A stretch of 64,000 nt of DNA from Theristus sp. LFF4_11 (lineage: Eukaryota > Nematoda > Chromadorea > Monhysterida > Xyalidae): the NCBI GenBank assembly GCA_030248135.1, contig JASANC010000716.1, positions 1 to 64,000 on the forward strand. The letters are read 5' to 3'. The notes under the pieces were generated by a model. It saw only the letters and a program-made list of their open reading frames with translations, did not search any database and was not told the origin of the DNA. A program made the translations under genes and the position numbers. Shown piece after piece: positions 1 to 9,700 of this stretch (position 1 is its first letter; each line of letters begins with the position of its first letter).

Positions 1-570
1 ACAACCAGCAATGGATTCCGGCATACGTCAAACAACAAATCGGATGTGACTAGAATTCACCACTTTCACCTTCGTCAACCTGCGTGGGTGGAATGCAAGC
101 TGCGTGTCGAGGTAGGAGAAGTCGCAAGGAAACGGCAACATGGAGCTGGCGATGCAGGTTAAAGTCGAGACTTGAATGGGAGATAAAACAACACGGTTGA
201 CATAATGGTGGTTTTGGGACGGGTCCAGGAAAACAGTTCTGGGAGTCTTTGTCGGTCGACTATTTATGGCAACGATTATAGCTGGAAACGACTATGTAGG
301 AAATGTTGAACAGCGGCCCGCGCGTGGGCAAGCTTATGACAAATCTGCTGGTGTGTTTGTGTCTTTACAGCCGACAACAGAGACAGATCACTGGTAAATC
401 GCAAGTAGTGCAACCGTGTTTCAACCGCAAAACACAGCACACTTTTAGAATTCTTGTCTCTTGTCTTGTCTAGATTTACTTTTCTGGGTTTTATTGTTTT
501 CTTGTCTAGATTCTATTCATTCTGGTGTGTAAAAGCAGGCTGCTTGTTTGCTTTCGTGTCCAACAGCACC
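1..570. other. non-coding sequence upstream of small secreted protein gene
   Basis: No open frame with coding character is seen. The last ~100 bases before 571 contain a duplicated CTTGTCTAGATT motif (near 456-475 and 502-513) and lead into the start codon of the small secreted protein gene, so this presumably holds its promoter and 5' leader. No TATA box or other defined promoter element was recognised. Confidence 0.4.
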
Positions 571-932
571 ATGGTCGCATCACCTGTCCTGTTGGTCGCT
601 CTCGCCTTTGTTGTGCTGTCCTGTCAGCTGATGACCCCAACGGCGTTTCACATGTCCCCAGATGATGATATTGAATCGGCGATTTCGAGGTAAACTTTTT
701 TGGTTGATCACATTTTTCGTCGCCCTTTGCTTCGACAGTTTTCTTGACATGAAAGCACTGCTATCACAACGAGCATATCATTTGGTAACACGTGAACGAA
801 TATTTCGCTGCAAACGCATGCCTCTTACAGTATGTTTCATCAATCCTGTCACTTGTTTCGCAGCGAATATACACTAGCACACAACAGAAGAATGAACAGA
901 TCGGAGCAGTTAAAAAACTATATTTCGCCTAG
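571..932 (+). CDS. small secreted protein, 77 aa, three exons
   Basis: Exons 571-689, 739-784 and 864-932 join in frame (119 + 46 + 69 nt) and end at TAG. The introns are 49 bp and 79 bp, both GT...AG, with acceptors ending TTCGACAG and TTTCGCAG. The first ~22 residues form a clear signal peptide: a hydrophobic LLVALAFVVL core, with processing likely near SCQL or TAFH. The mature part is short (about 50 aa), starts with an acidic SPDDD stretch, and carries a dibasic KK just before the last four residues (LYFA). An AATAAA at 1057-1062, about 125 bases after the stop, fits a real transcript end. The family is not recognised. A neuropeptide or other small secreted peptide is possible, but this is inference from size and signal peptide only. 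The alternative is a first exon of a longer gene whose remaining exons I cannot see. Confidence 0.45.
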
Positions 933-1056
933 CCTTGCTTTCAAGCAAACCCTGATACATTCGTTCTTCTGACTGTAATTAAAAGTTTCGCGTGCTATGA
1001 GGTCATAAAAAGGTGACAGGTTTAAACAAACATACTGTTTAACGCGTATGGTTTTT

Positions 1057-1062
1057 AATAAA
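1057..1062 (+). terminator. polyadenylation signal AATAAA
   Basis: A canonical AATAAA about 125 bases downstream of the stop of the small secreted protein gene, on the same strand. Confidence 0.4.
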
Positions 1063-1373
1063 ACTCTGTGAAGCGAAGCACAATCATGCGGATGCGCGAG
1101 CGAGCGCCAGCGAGCGGAGAGCGCATCACGCATAATATGAGCCGTTATCCCCTCGCGCGCTTTTTTCAAATTTGCTCGCTGCGTCCAGCGAGCATAGTAT
1201 AAGCCACAAACTTGGTTCTGTGCACACGAAACGAACACCCAAAGTTGTGCTTGGAGCCGCGAAAAAATTTTTATCCGACTATTTTTCATACGCTGTAGAC
1301 ACGAAAAACCTATTCTGAAATTTATGTTACTTATTTTCCTTGGTATTTTTTTTTTCTGGTATGTAATCAACAT

Positions 1374-1735
1374 GTGTTCGCCCTTTCAATTTTTACCTGC
1401 GACACTTTCGCAGTCGAACAAAAATGTTCCCTGGGGTAATTCCACCCGGAGATTTTGAAAATTGGGTTAATTTTTTACCCAGACCCTGTTTTTGGGTAAA
1501 AAATTGGGCATTTTTAATTGTTGGGAGGATTTTCACCTGGTTTTAAGTGTTCGCCCTTTCAGTTTTTAGCTGGGACACTTTCACAGTTGAACAAAATTTT
1601 TTCCTAGGGTAATTTCATCCGTAGATTCTGAAAATTTAGTTTATTTTTTTGCCCGGGCATTTTTTGGGGTCAAAATTGTGCATTTTTAAAGTTGGTAGCA
1701 TTTTGACTGGGTATCAGTTTTTCACTCTTACAAAT
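1374..1735. repeat. two diverged tandem copies, ~173-bp unit
   Basis: The segment starting GTGTTCGCCCTTTCA at about 1374 recurs at about 1547 with substitutions, continuing through a GGGTAATT motif, an AATT-rich stretch and GGGCATTTTTAA. These two diverged units directly precede the main satellite array and share its GGGTAATTC-like motif, so they may be an older or edge form of it. Confidence 0.75.
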
Positions 1736-1769
1736 TTTGTCTGAGCTACGAAAAATAGGAGAAATGTTT

Positions 1770-3250
1770 AGTCCGTAGGAATTCAATGCGCTGATCACGG
1801 ATTTCGGGTTAGTTTTCTTACGTGAGCAACTCTAGATGCCGAATCGTGACGATATCGGGCGAATCGGCCGTGGAAATCGGCGAAATCGGTCAACGAACGA
1901 AAAACAAGAAAAGGGTGTTTTCCAGGGTAATTCAATGCGCCGATCACGAATTTTAAGTTAGTTTTCTTACGTGAGCAACTCTAGATGCTGAATCGTGACG
2001 ATTTCGGGCGAATCGGCCGTGGAAATCGGCGAAATCGGTCCAGGAACGAAAAACAAGAAAAAAGTGTTTTCCAGGGTAATTCAATGCGCTGATCACGAAT
2101 TTTGGGTTAGTTTTCTTACGTGAGCAACTCTAGATGCTGAATCGTGACGATTTCGGGCGAATCGGCCGTGGAAGTTGGCGAAATCGGTCCAGGAACGAAA
2201 AACAAGAAAAGGGTGTTTTCTAGGGTAATTCAATCCGCTGATCACGGATTTTGGGTTAGTTTTCTTACGTGAGCAACTCTAGATGCCGAATCGTGACGAT
2301 ATCGGGCGAATCGGCCGTGGAAATCGGCGAAATCGGTCTACGAACGAAAAACAAGAAAAGAGTGTTTTCCAGGGTAATTCAATGCGCCGATCACGAATTT
2401 TAAGTTAGTTTTCTTACGTGAGCAACTCTAGATGCTGAATCGTGACGATTTCGGGCGAATCGGCCGTGGAAATCGGCGAAATCGGTCCAGGAACGAAAAA
2501 CAAGAAAAAAGTGTTTTCCAGGGTAATTCAATGCGCTGATCACAAATTTTGGGTTAGTTTTCTTACGTGAGCAATTCTAGATGCTGAATCGTGACGATTT
2601 CGGGCGAGTCGGCCGTGGAAATTGGCGAAATCGGTCCAGGAACGAAAAACAAGAAAAGGGGGTTTTCCAGGGTAATTCAATGCGCTGATCACGAATTTTG
2701 GGATAGTTTTCTTACGTGAACAACTCTAGATGCTGAATCGTGACGATTTCGGGCGAATCGGCCGTGGAAGTTGGCGAAATCGGTCCAGGAACGAAAAACA
2801 AGAAAAGGGTGTTTTCCAGGGTAATTCAATGCGCTGATCACGAATTTTGGGTTAGTTTTCTTACGTGAGCAACTCTAGATGCTGAATCGTGACGATTTCG
2901 GGCGAATCGGCCGTGGAAGTTGGCGAAATCGGTCTAGAAACGAGAAACAAGAAAAGGTTGTTTTCCAGGGTAATTCAATGCGCTGATCACAAATTTTGGG
3001 TTAGTTTTTTTTATGTGAGCAACTCTGGATGCTGAATCGTGACGATTTCGGGCGAATCGGCCGTTGAAGTTAGCGAAATCGTTCTAGAAACGAAAAACAA
3101 GAAAAGGTTGTTTTCCAGAGTAATTCAATGCACTGATCCCGGATTTTGGGTTGGTTTTTTGTGAGCAACTCTAGATACTGAATCGTAACGATTTCGAGCG
3201 AATCGGCCGTAGAAATAGCATAGGCGAAATCGGCCCAAAAAGCGAAAAAT
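1770..3250. repeat. satellite array, ~10 copies of a ~149-bp unit
   Basis: The unit can be recognised by GGGTAATTCAATGCGC, TTACGTGAGCAACTCTAG, GAATCGTGACGAT and GAAATCGG motifs repeating roughly every 149 bp. Copies begin near 1777, 1927, 2075, 2223, 2372, 2520, 2669, 2818, 2966 and 3118; the last ones are more diverged. Sequence variants recur every third copy: GATATCGGG in copies 1 and 4, GCCGATCACGAATTTTAAG in copies 2 and 5. This is a higher-order unit of about 447 bp. No coding potential is seen. Confidence 0.93.
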
Positions 3251-3342
3251 GAAAACTCTGAGGTATCCGGGGTTTAGAAGAATGTGTGACCAACGAGATG
3301 TGAATTTGGTTCGACCTTCGGGACTTATTTAAAAGTCAGAAT

Positions 3343-4420
3343 ATTATCTAAAAATGCGGGAGACGCATATAAAAGGAGGAATATGGCTTTGTCTAAGCAG
3401 TGAGAGACTTGGCTCGACAACTCTTTTCAAGTCTCTGATGTGGTACACACGGATACAAGTACATAAGAGCCATATTTTTGCGCCGTTTATTCACTATTTC
3501 GGTTGCACATGTATAATCTTTTCGTACGAAGGAGGCTTAGTAATGTTGAATGATGTGTGGAAAAGCCGCACACTGAAAAAATGTTTCGCGCCAGAGCGTA
3601 GTTCGAATATGAATTGAAATAAATTTTGTTTAGTGAAAAAACATTCTGACTGGTTTTTTCTCAATTTCTTGCACGAATCTGTCGTCAGAATACGTTAAGT
3701 TTTTGCTCATTTAAAATTGCCGCGCAGCCATGAAACATTTTCTCTATCTGTGCGTGCAAACGCATATTGGGTCACGATTAATAAGAAAGATAATACTTTG
3801 TAGACAATTAAAACTTTTGCGGTATTTCGGGCATTTAGCGACCACTAAAACCACTAAAACAACGATCAGACTTCAGATCGCTGATACTGGTTTGCCCAGG
3901 ACAAAGTGTATCGCAGAGGCATTGGGGAACGCAAGGTCTCCTTCTGTGGCAAAGGCAAGGACTCACGGGACAGACAGTTTATCCTGCCACTAGAGTTTGG
4001 TTAAAAGGCTGAAAATCAACGGAAGATAACACCTTTTTGTCACTGATGCTGGTGTGTACACAGCTATGCGTACGTTAGCAACGATAAAACCACATGAAAC
4101 AATGTTTTGCAGTCTCTGATTTTTCTGTTTTTGCACAGAATTTACAGATTCTTGATTTACAGAAGTTCTGCACAGAATTTGCACAGAATTTCGCACATGA
4201 TGTGATTTCGGACTAAACTGGAAAGGACAGTTAAAAAATGATTTTAAAACTTTTTACACTTTTCAGTAAAACAAACGCGGCGCAAAAATATAGCTTTTAT
4301 GTACTTGTATCCGTGTGTACCACATCAGAGACTTGAAAAGAGTTGTCGAGCCAAGTCTCTCACTGCTTAGACAAAGCCATATTCCTCCTTTTATATGCGT
4401 CTCCCGCATTTTTAGATAAT
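3343..4420. mobile_element. non-autonomous inverted-repeat element with ~150-bp TIRs
   Basis: Bases 3343-3464 are the exact reverse complement of 4299-4420, beginning ATTATCTAAAAATGCGGGAG on the left. Similarity continues with a few mismatches to about 3495. The ~780-bp interior has no credible transposase frame; it contains short tandem TTCTGCACAGAATTT-like motifs near 4135-4195. The perfect outer repeats suggest recent insertion or copy correction. Target-site duplication is not obvious; both ends are flanked by AT-rich sequence. This is a MITE-like or foldback element of unknown superfamily. Confidence 0.85.
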
Positions 4421-4479
4421 TTCTTCTTGAACAGCGATGGAATGATCATCGACCGCCGTCGTAGGACCCGGAGAAGAAC

Positions 4480-4765
4480 CGAAGGGGGGGATAAAAAAGA
4501 AGGGAGAGAGGAGAGACGAGGAGGGGGGGGTGGAAAAAGGGGAACAAAAAAGGGGGGGAAAAGGTTTTTGGGTGGGGGGGTGTGTTTTTGTGGGTGGGGG
4601 GGTGTGTGGTGTTGTTTTGTGGTTTAAAGAGGAGATGGGGGGGTGGTGGTGTTTTTTTTTTTTTTTTTTGTGGTTTCGTTGGTTGTGTGTGTGGGGGGGG
4701 GGGGGGTGTGGGTGTGGGTGTTGTTTTGTTTTTTATATATTTTGTTTGTTTTGTTTATTTGTTTG
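4480..4765. repeat. G-rich low-complexity tract
   Basis: The + strand is almost devoid of C and made of G runs (several of 7-12) broken by A or T runs, with T20 near 4653-4670. The open frames over it are low-complexity artefacts. It lies just downstream of the inverted-repeat element and just beyond the 3' end of the CELSR gene. Many G runs could form quadruplexes; base-calling error is also plausible here. Confidence 0.8.
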
Positions 4766-5023
4766 TATAGATAACTACGTGCGTAACCTCAATTGAAAGG
4801 ATCTTTTATTCTTCTTTGGTGTGTCAGAATCATCCTCAAACGACCAGAAAACATGAATGGCAATTGTGGACATAAAGATTCGAATAAATAAAAAGTTAGC
4901 AATTTGGCTTGACTTTTGCTGTAGCAATAGAACAAAAAAAACGCAAAAAAATGCACAAAAACAATGAACTGAACGTGGCACAAATAAAACAAAAAAGAAA
5001 CTCATCGGTTTGTGGTCATTGTG

Positions 5024-5029
5024 TTTATT
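5024..5029 (-). terminator. polyadenylation signal of the CELSR gene
   Basis: AATAAA on the minus strand, about 33 bases after the TAA-side end of the CELSR coding region at 5062, in the expected position for 3' end formation. Confidence 0.65.
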
Positions 5030-5061
5030 TCACCATAAATCCATAAAGTGCCCAAATGCGT

Positions 5062-5365
5062 TCACAAAGTCGTCTCATTCGCGTTCGCGCGCTGCGGCGC
5101 CCGCTGCATCGTGGCCACTCTCAGCGGATACTCGAGCGTCGGCGTGTTCGCGCACGAGAACGTGCTCAGCGGTGGACGCGTCGCTGTGCTGGGTGACGAA
5201 TGGCACTGCTGCTGCGGCTGTTCGGCGTTGTGACTGCGTGGCGAACAGAATGTGTCCACGGTTTTGTTGTTCGCATAGCTGGTGTAGTTGTGGTGCTGCG
5301 AACGCACTGGCGTCGCCGGACTGCGCACGTAGTGTTGTTGTTGTTGGTGTTGTTGTTGTTGTTGG

Positions 5366-5422
<57 letters not shown>

Positions 5423-6713
5423 GGTACACTTGCAGTCGGTGTCAGCAAGCTAACAGTTTCCTCCTGTTGGTTGCATTCAGCAGCGAACAGCACTTTCTGC
5501 ACCGGCGACAAAATCGCCGATGGCGGCAGCGGCTGCGCGAATCGGCCGCCGATCACGACCGGCCCACTGCTGACAGACGACATGCCACTGTGGTAGCCGG
5601 ACGAGGCGGCGTACGTGCCAGCCGAGCTGCCCGCCGACAGCTGCGTGTCCGGACTGTCCAGTGCACCGGCGACGCCGACGGCGCCACTCGACGCGCTGCC
5701 ACGGTGGTCGTCCCAGGCGGGAATCAGATCCGGCTTGCTGGTCAGTGCTGCAAACGAAGATCGGGGCGGTTGTTGAAAAACGGAGCGAGAAAATGTGGCG
5801 TTCAGTAATGCCAGTTTCTTTTCAAAGTTTTGTGGTGCCTGGTCTGTGGTCTTTGCAGCCAGGCGTTTTGAATCGTATGTTGCCTTTTCAACTGGCGTTA
5901 TTTCATCATCAAATCGCATACAAACTGACTTTTATAGTATTCGGCAGATGCGTCCGCGACTTGATGATAAACGTGCATCTGCTGCTGCTGGTGCATGGAT
6001 GCGTCCTGGTGGTGGAATGCGCCGTTGGCCACGGTGGTGAACACTTGCTGCGGCAGGAAGTCACGTTGGTTGACGGCTGCTGCGAGACTGCTGCAATACG
6101 CCGCGTAGCCGGCGACACCGGCGTTCTCGCGCGCGTTCGCGCCACCGCCACGACCGTAGTTACTGCCGGGCTCGCCTGTTTTTTATTTTCATTTTCACTT
6201 TCAGAAAGCAAAGGAAGCGCACTCTGTATGATTAAGAAAATACAAGTGAAAAATGGCGCGCATTACTGTTTGGATGCGCGGTGCTAGGCTGGTATAAAAC
6301 CAAACAGCCGTAAAGCCAAGCATCGATGAACCGTTTGACAGTTCAACATTGCTGATTGCGCGAAAAACTTTTTAGTCGAATTCTGATTTACCGTCAGAGG
6401 TCTGCCCGCCACTGTCCTCTTCCTCGGCGTGTGGCGCCAAGTGTTCCTCGAGGCACGGCGATTCAACCGTCGCCTGCAGCGGTTCATCCTGGCGGGAGCC
6501 GTCGAGTAATTGCTGAACGGAATAATTGTGTAGGAGATGATTTTGATGCAACATTTTAGTATTTTTGTTTACTGAAAATACTTCCAGTATTTTTTTGTTT
6601 TCTCCTGTCTGTCCTGTAATTCTTTCAAACTTCAAAAAACTCACACTGAGATTCTGTTTGTATGCGCTGCCGCTCATCCACAGGTTCACCGGTCTCGTCT
6701 GCTCGAGATGCGT
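5062..6713 (-). other. CELSR region: cytoplasmic tail with polyglutamine tract
   Basis: Exons 35-38 encode a ~370-residue tail that is low-complexity and rich in Ser, Gly, Ala, Gln and His. It includes an acidic EEEDSGG segment (exon 36) and a Gln/His-rich MHQQQQMHVYH segment (exon 37). The last exon contains a long glutamine run interrupted by single histidines, coded by nearly pure CAA at about 5335-5425. The final residues are NANETTL, so the C-terminal T-T-L could act as a class I PDZ ligand. That is inference from the motif only. Confidence 0.85.
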
Positions 6714-9700
6714 CTGCAGCAGTCATTTTTAAAAATCACTATTTTTAAAATTCAATCCACTTCAAGCAAACAGTGAAGTGAACTCAAATAAATACAAAAG
6801 CCTTTGAAACTGCTCTTGAAATGAATCAGTGTGAATGCGCCCGACCGGTTTATCCCAAGCGAGCAGCCATACGATCACGACGAGTGCCATCACCACCACC
6901 ATCACATCGACGACGTGCTGCTGCCAGTCGACCAGACGCACGTTGACGCTGACCCACGCGACCGCAAAGTACAGCACGCATGCAGTGTGCACCATGGCGT
7001 AGCCAAATAGCACACTGCGCAGGCGCAACTTCGCCAAGAACACGTCCCACTCCTTGTTGAGCGTCACCAGGTAGCAGGTGGCCGCGATGTACGATGACAG
7101 CTGTGTTTTTGGAAAACGGTTTAAGGCCCATTCATGCACGCGCGTGCTGAAGCGTGTTGACGCGCACTGACGCGCGCTAACATGAACGTGCGTATGAATG
7201 TGCGTGTGTTCTAAACCTGAAGTGCGCTGACGCGCGCTGAAGCTGCGCTGTTTTTTGCTTCATGAATGTGTAGCGAAGTTACGCGCGCTGACGGCGCTTC
7301 ATGAATGGCTTCAACCTCTATGAATGGCGCTTTAGTTTTCGCAGTGAAAACGAGAAACGTTGACGAATTTATTGCCAAACTCACCAGCACAAATAGCATC
7401 ACAGGAATGAGCATCGTCCACGCGTATGGGTCGGTGACACGCAGCCAGCAGCTGAAGTTTTTTTTATTTTCAAAATTTGTTAAACAACATGGTTTTTACT
7501 GGAACAATCTGGCTTTTTGTAACTGTCAGTCAGAGTTTAAAAACGCAAGCTGGGGATTCAAACAGCCAGAAAACACGATTTTTTTTGAAAATCAACACAC
7601 AGATTTTTTTGCAGAAGGCGGCAATTGACGAGATCACCGACAAATTCATTTTAAAAAAACCGCAGCGCCCACTCACAAGTCACTGTATCCGTTCGACTGA
7701 TTCAGCACGGCTGTCACGACGGCCAACACGCACGGCAGCACACCGCCGACGATCGTCGCCATGAGCGCGGCTGATGGCGGGCTGTCCGGCTGGCGCCAGT
7801 CGGTGACGCCGCGGTACAGATGCAGCACGTGCACGAACAGCCAGCCGCAGACGGCGACGACGCTCGCGTGCAGCGTTGCGGACACCGCCGCGCAATACAG
7901 CCGGTTGTAGCGTGCCTCGTACACGAGCAACATGGCGAACACGTTCAGTGCGCACGAGACGACGATCGCCAGCTGGACACGTTGACGCCAACACCACGCG
8001 TCTTGGTCGCCACGCACGCGCAACACGAGCAGTCGAATGACGCCGAGCAGTAGAATGGCGAGCGACGCGAGGCAACTGGCGACTCGCGCGTACTTGCGAA
8101 TGTGCGCTCGGTCCTGGAATGCGTTTGGAGGTTTTAGAATGGGTTCATCGGGTTGTTTTTTGTTTCTCGAACTTTTCATATCAGCTATTGTAGAAAAAGT
8201 CGCCCATACCGCTGTTGAGCTCATCAAGATTGAGTACGTGCTCTGGTGTTCGCATTCGCACGTTGCGGTCGTGTCGTTCAGGAATACCAATGCACAGCCA
8301 TGTCGCATCCAGGTTTGTCTGAAGTTTGAAAATGAAACTGTAAAATTTTGTACTACATTGTAGCTTAGGTTGTTAAGAGAATGCCATTGTGAAGGCGCTG
8401 AAAAAGTGCTTCCTTTCTAGTCTATTGCTTTGGTTTTTAAAAAATTTGAACACCAGCGAAGCTAACCAAAACCGTTCATATCCCCAAATGTTCAATAATC
8501 GACCAACCTCTGTCCATTCCACCAGACACACTTTGGATCAGCGCGTCTGCCGTTTGCGTTGTATAGCGGCAGTGTCAGACGAACCGGGTGACCGAAACTT
8601 TGTGGCGATACGACGGCGACCACCGGGGCGCTGACACAGCCTATCGGCTGCGACTCGCAAAGCTCCGGCGACAGCAGCCACGAGATCGTTGGGTAGATCG
8701 CGTAGAACACAACGCCGGCCGGGTCTGAAAAGAATTGAGAAATAATTTCGGTTCATTTGTTTTTGGATGCAATGACAAAGCGTCAATCAATACATCCCGC
8801 TCCAGAACTGCTTTTTCATGTAGGTCTTGTGGAACAAATAAACGAGTGTATCCACCTGATTTTCAACGATATGTGGGAGAAATATACGTATCCCATTTTG
8901 AAAATCAGGTTGATCCACCTAAAAAGAAACATCTGAGCAGCTCTGGTGTGGGGTTGACTTTCTTGGAAGTTGTGCGATACAAGAAAAACGTAAAACTCAC
9001 GGTCGCCGAACGAAATTTCCGCCTGTCGTAGGCGTGGATTCAGAGAGTCGGGCAGAATGAAACGATCGAATTTCGGCAGTGTCACCGATCGGCCGGCGCC
9101 GTGCGTCGATTCGGTCACTTCGTCAACGGCGAATACTGGCGGAGAAAAAAGCGATCAACAATTTTCACATCGACTGTTGTCGTAAAATGACAAATCGTTA
9201 GTCACAATTTATATCGCTTTTTGTTTTGTTTTATTAGTCGCAAATTTGTTTTATGAAACAATCGCTCGACCCGCAACTCCCGGAACTCACGAATATTCGT
9301 CTGCGCCACAACGAACGGCCGCAAATACCCGGCCTCGTGCGTCCGTGCCAGCGAACGCCCATAAGAGTCGATCGTGTCCAGCAGATGCATCAGTGGGCCA
9401 CCGCCTTGCGCGGCCGAGTCCATCTGACGCCACCATTCGGCGGTGTCCAACGACAAGAGACGATCAACCGTGGTGACCAGGTCCTGGAAACAGCCGATTT
9501 TCAAATTCATTGAATAAGCAGCACACTCATCAAAATTTTAGTGAGCAGTTTGTAGACAGATAGATTTCAGAGAACGACTTTGGCGTGCTAAACAGATGAA
9601 AATGCGTAAACTTATGCAGTCAACTAATGTAGCGAGGTTCAAACTTAGAATTCCGAAATGGTAAACAATTTTTTCAAAAACTTCTTCAAAGAGAATCCAA

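Noticed and set aside
4343..4796. Glycine/cysteine/phenylalanine-rich + strand frames
   Set aside because: Low-complexity translation of G and T runs; no domain, splice or start support.
5166..5808. Long alternative frames over the CAA repeat (polyasparagine, polyleucine or polyvaline products)
   Set aside because: They are shadow readings of the same trinucleotide repeat; only the glutamine frame continues with CELSR tail sequence and phase-correct splicing.
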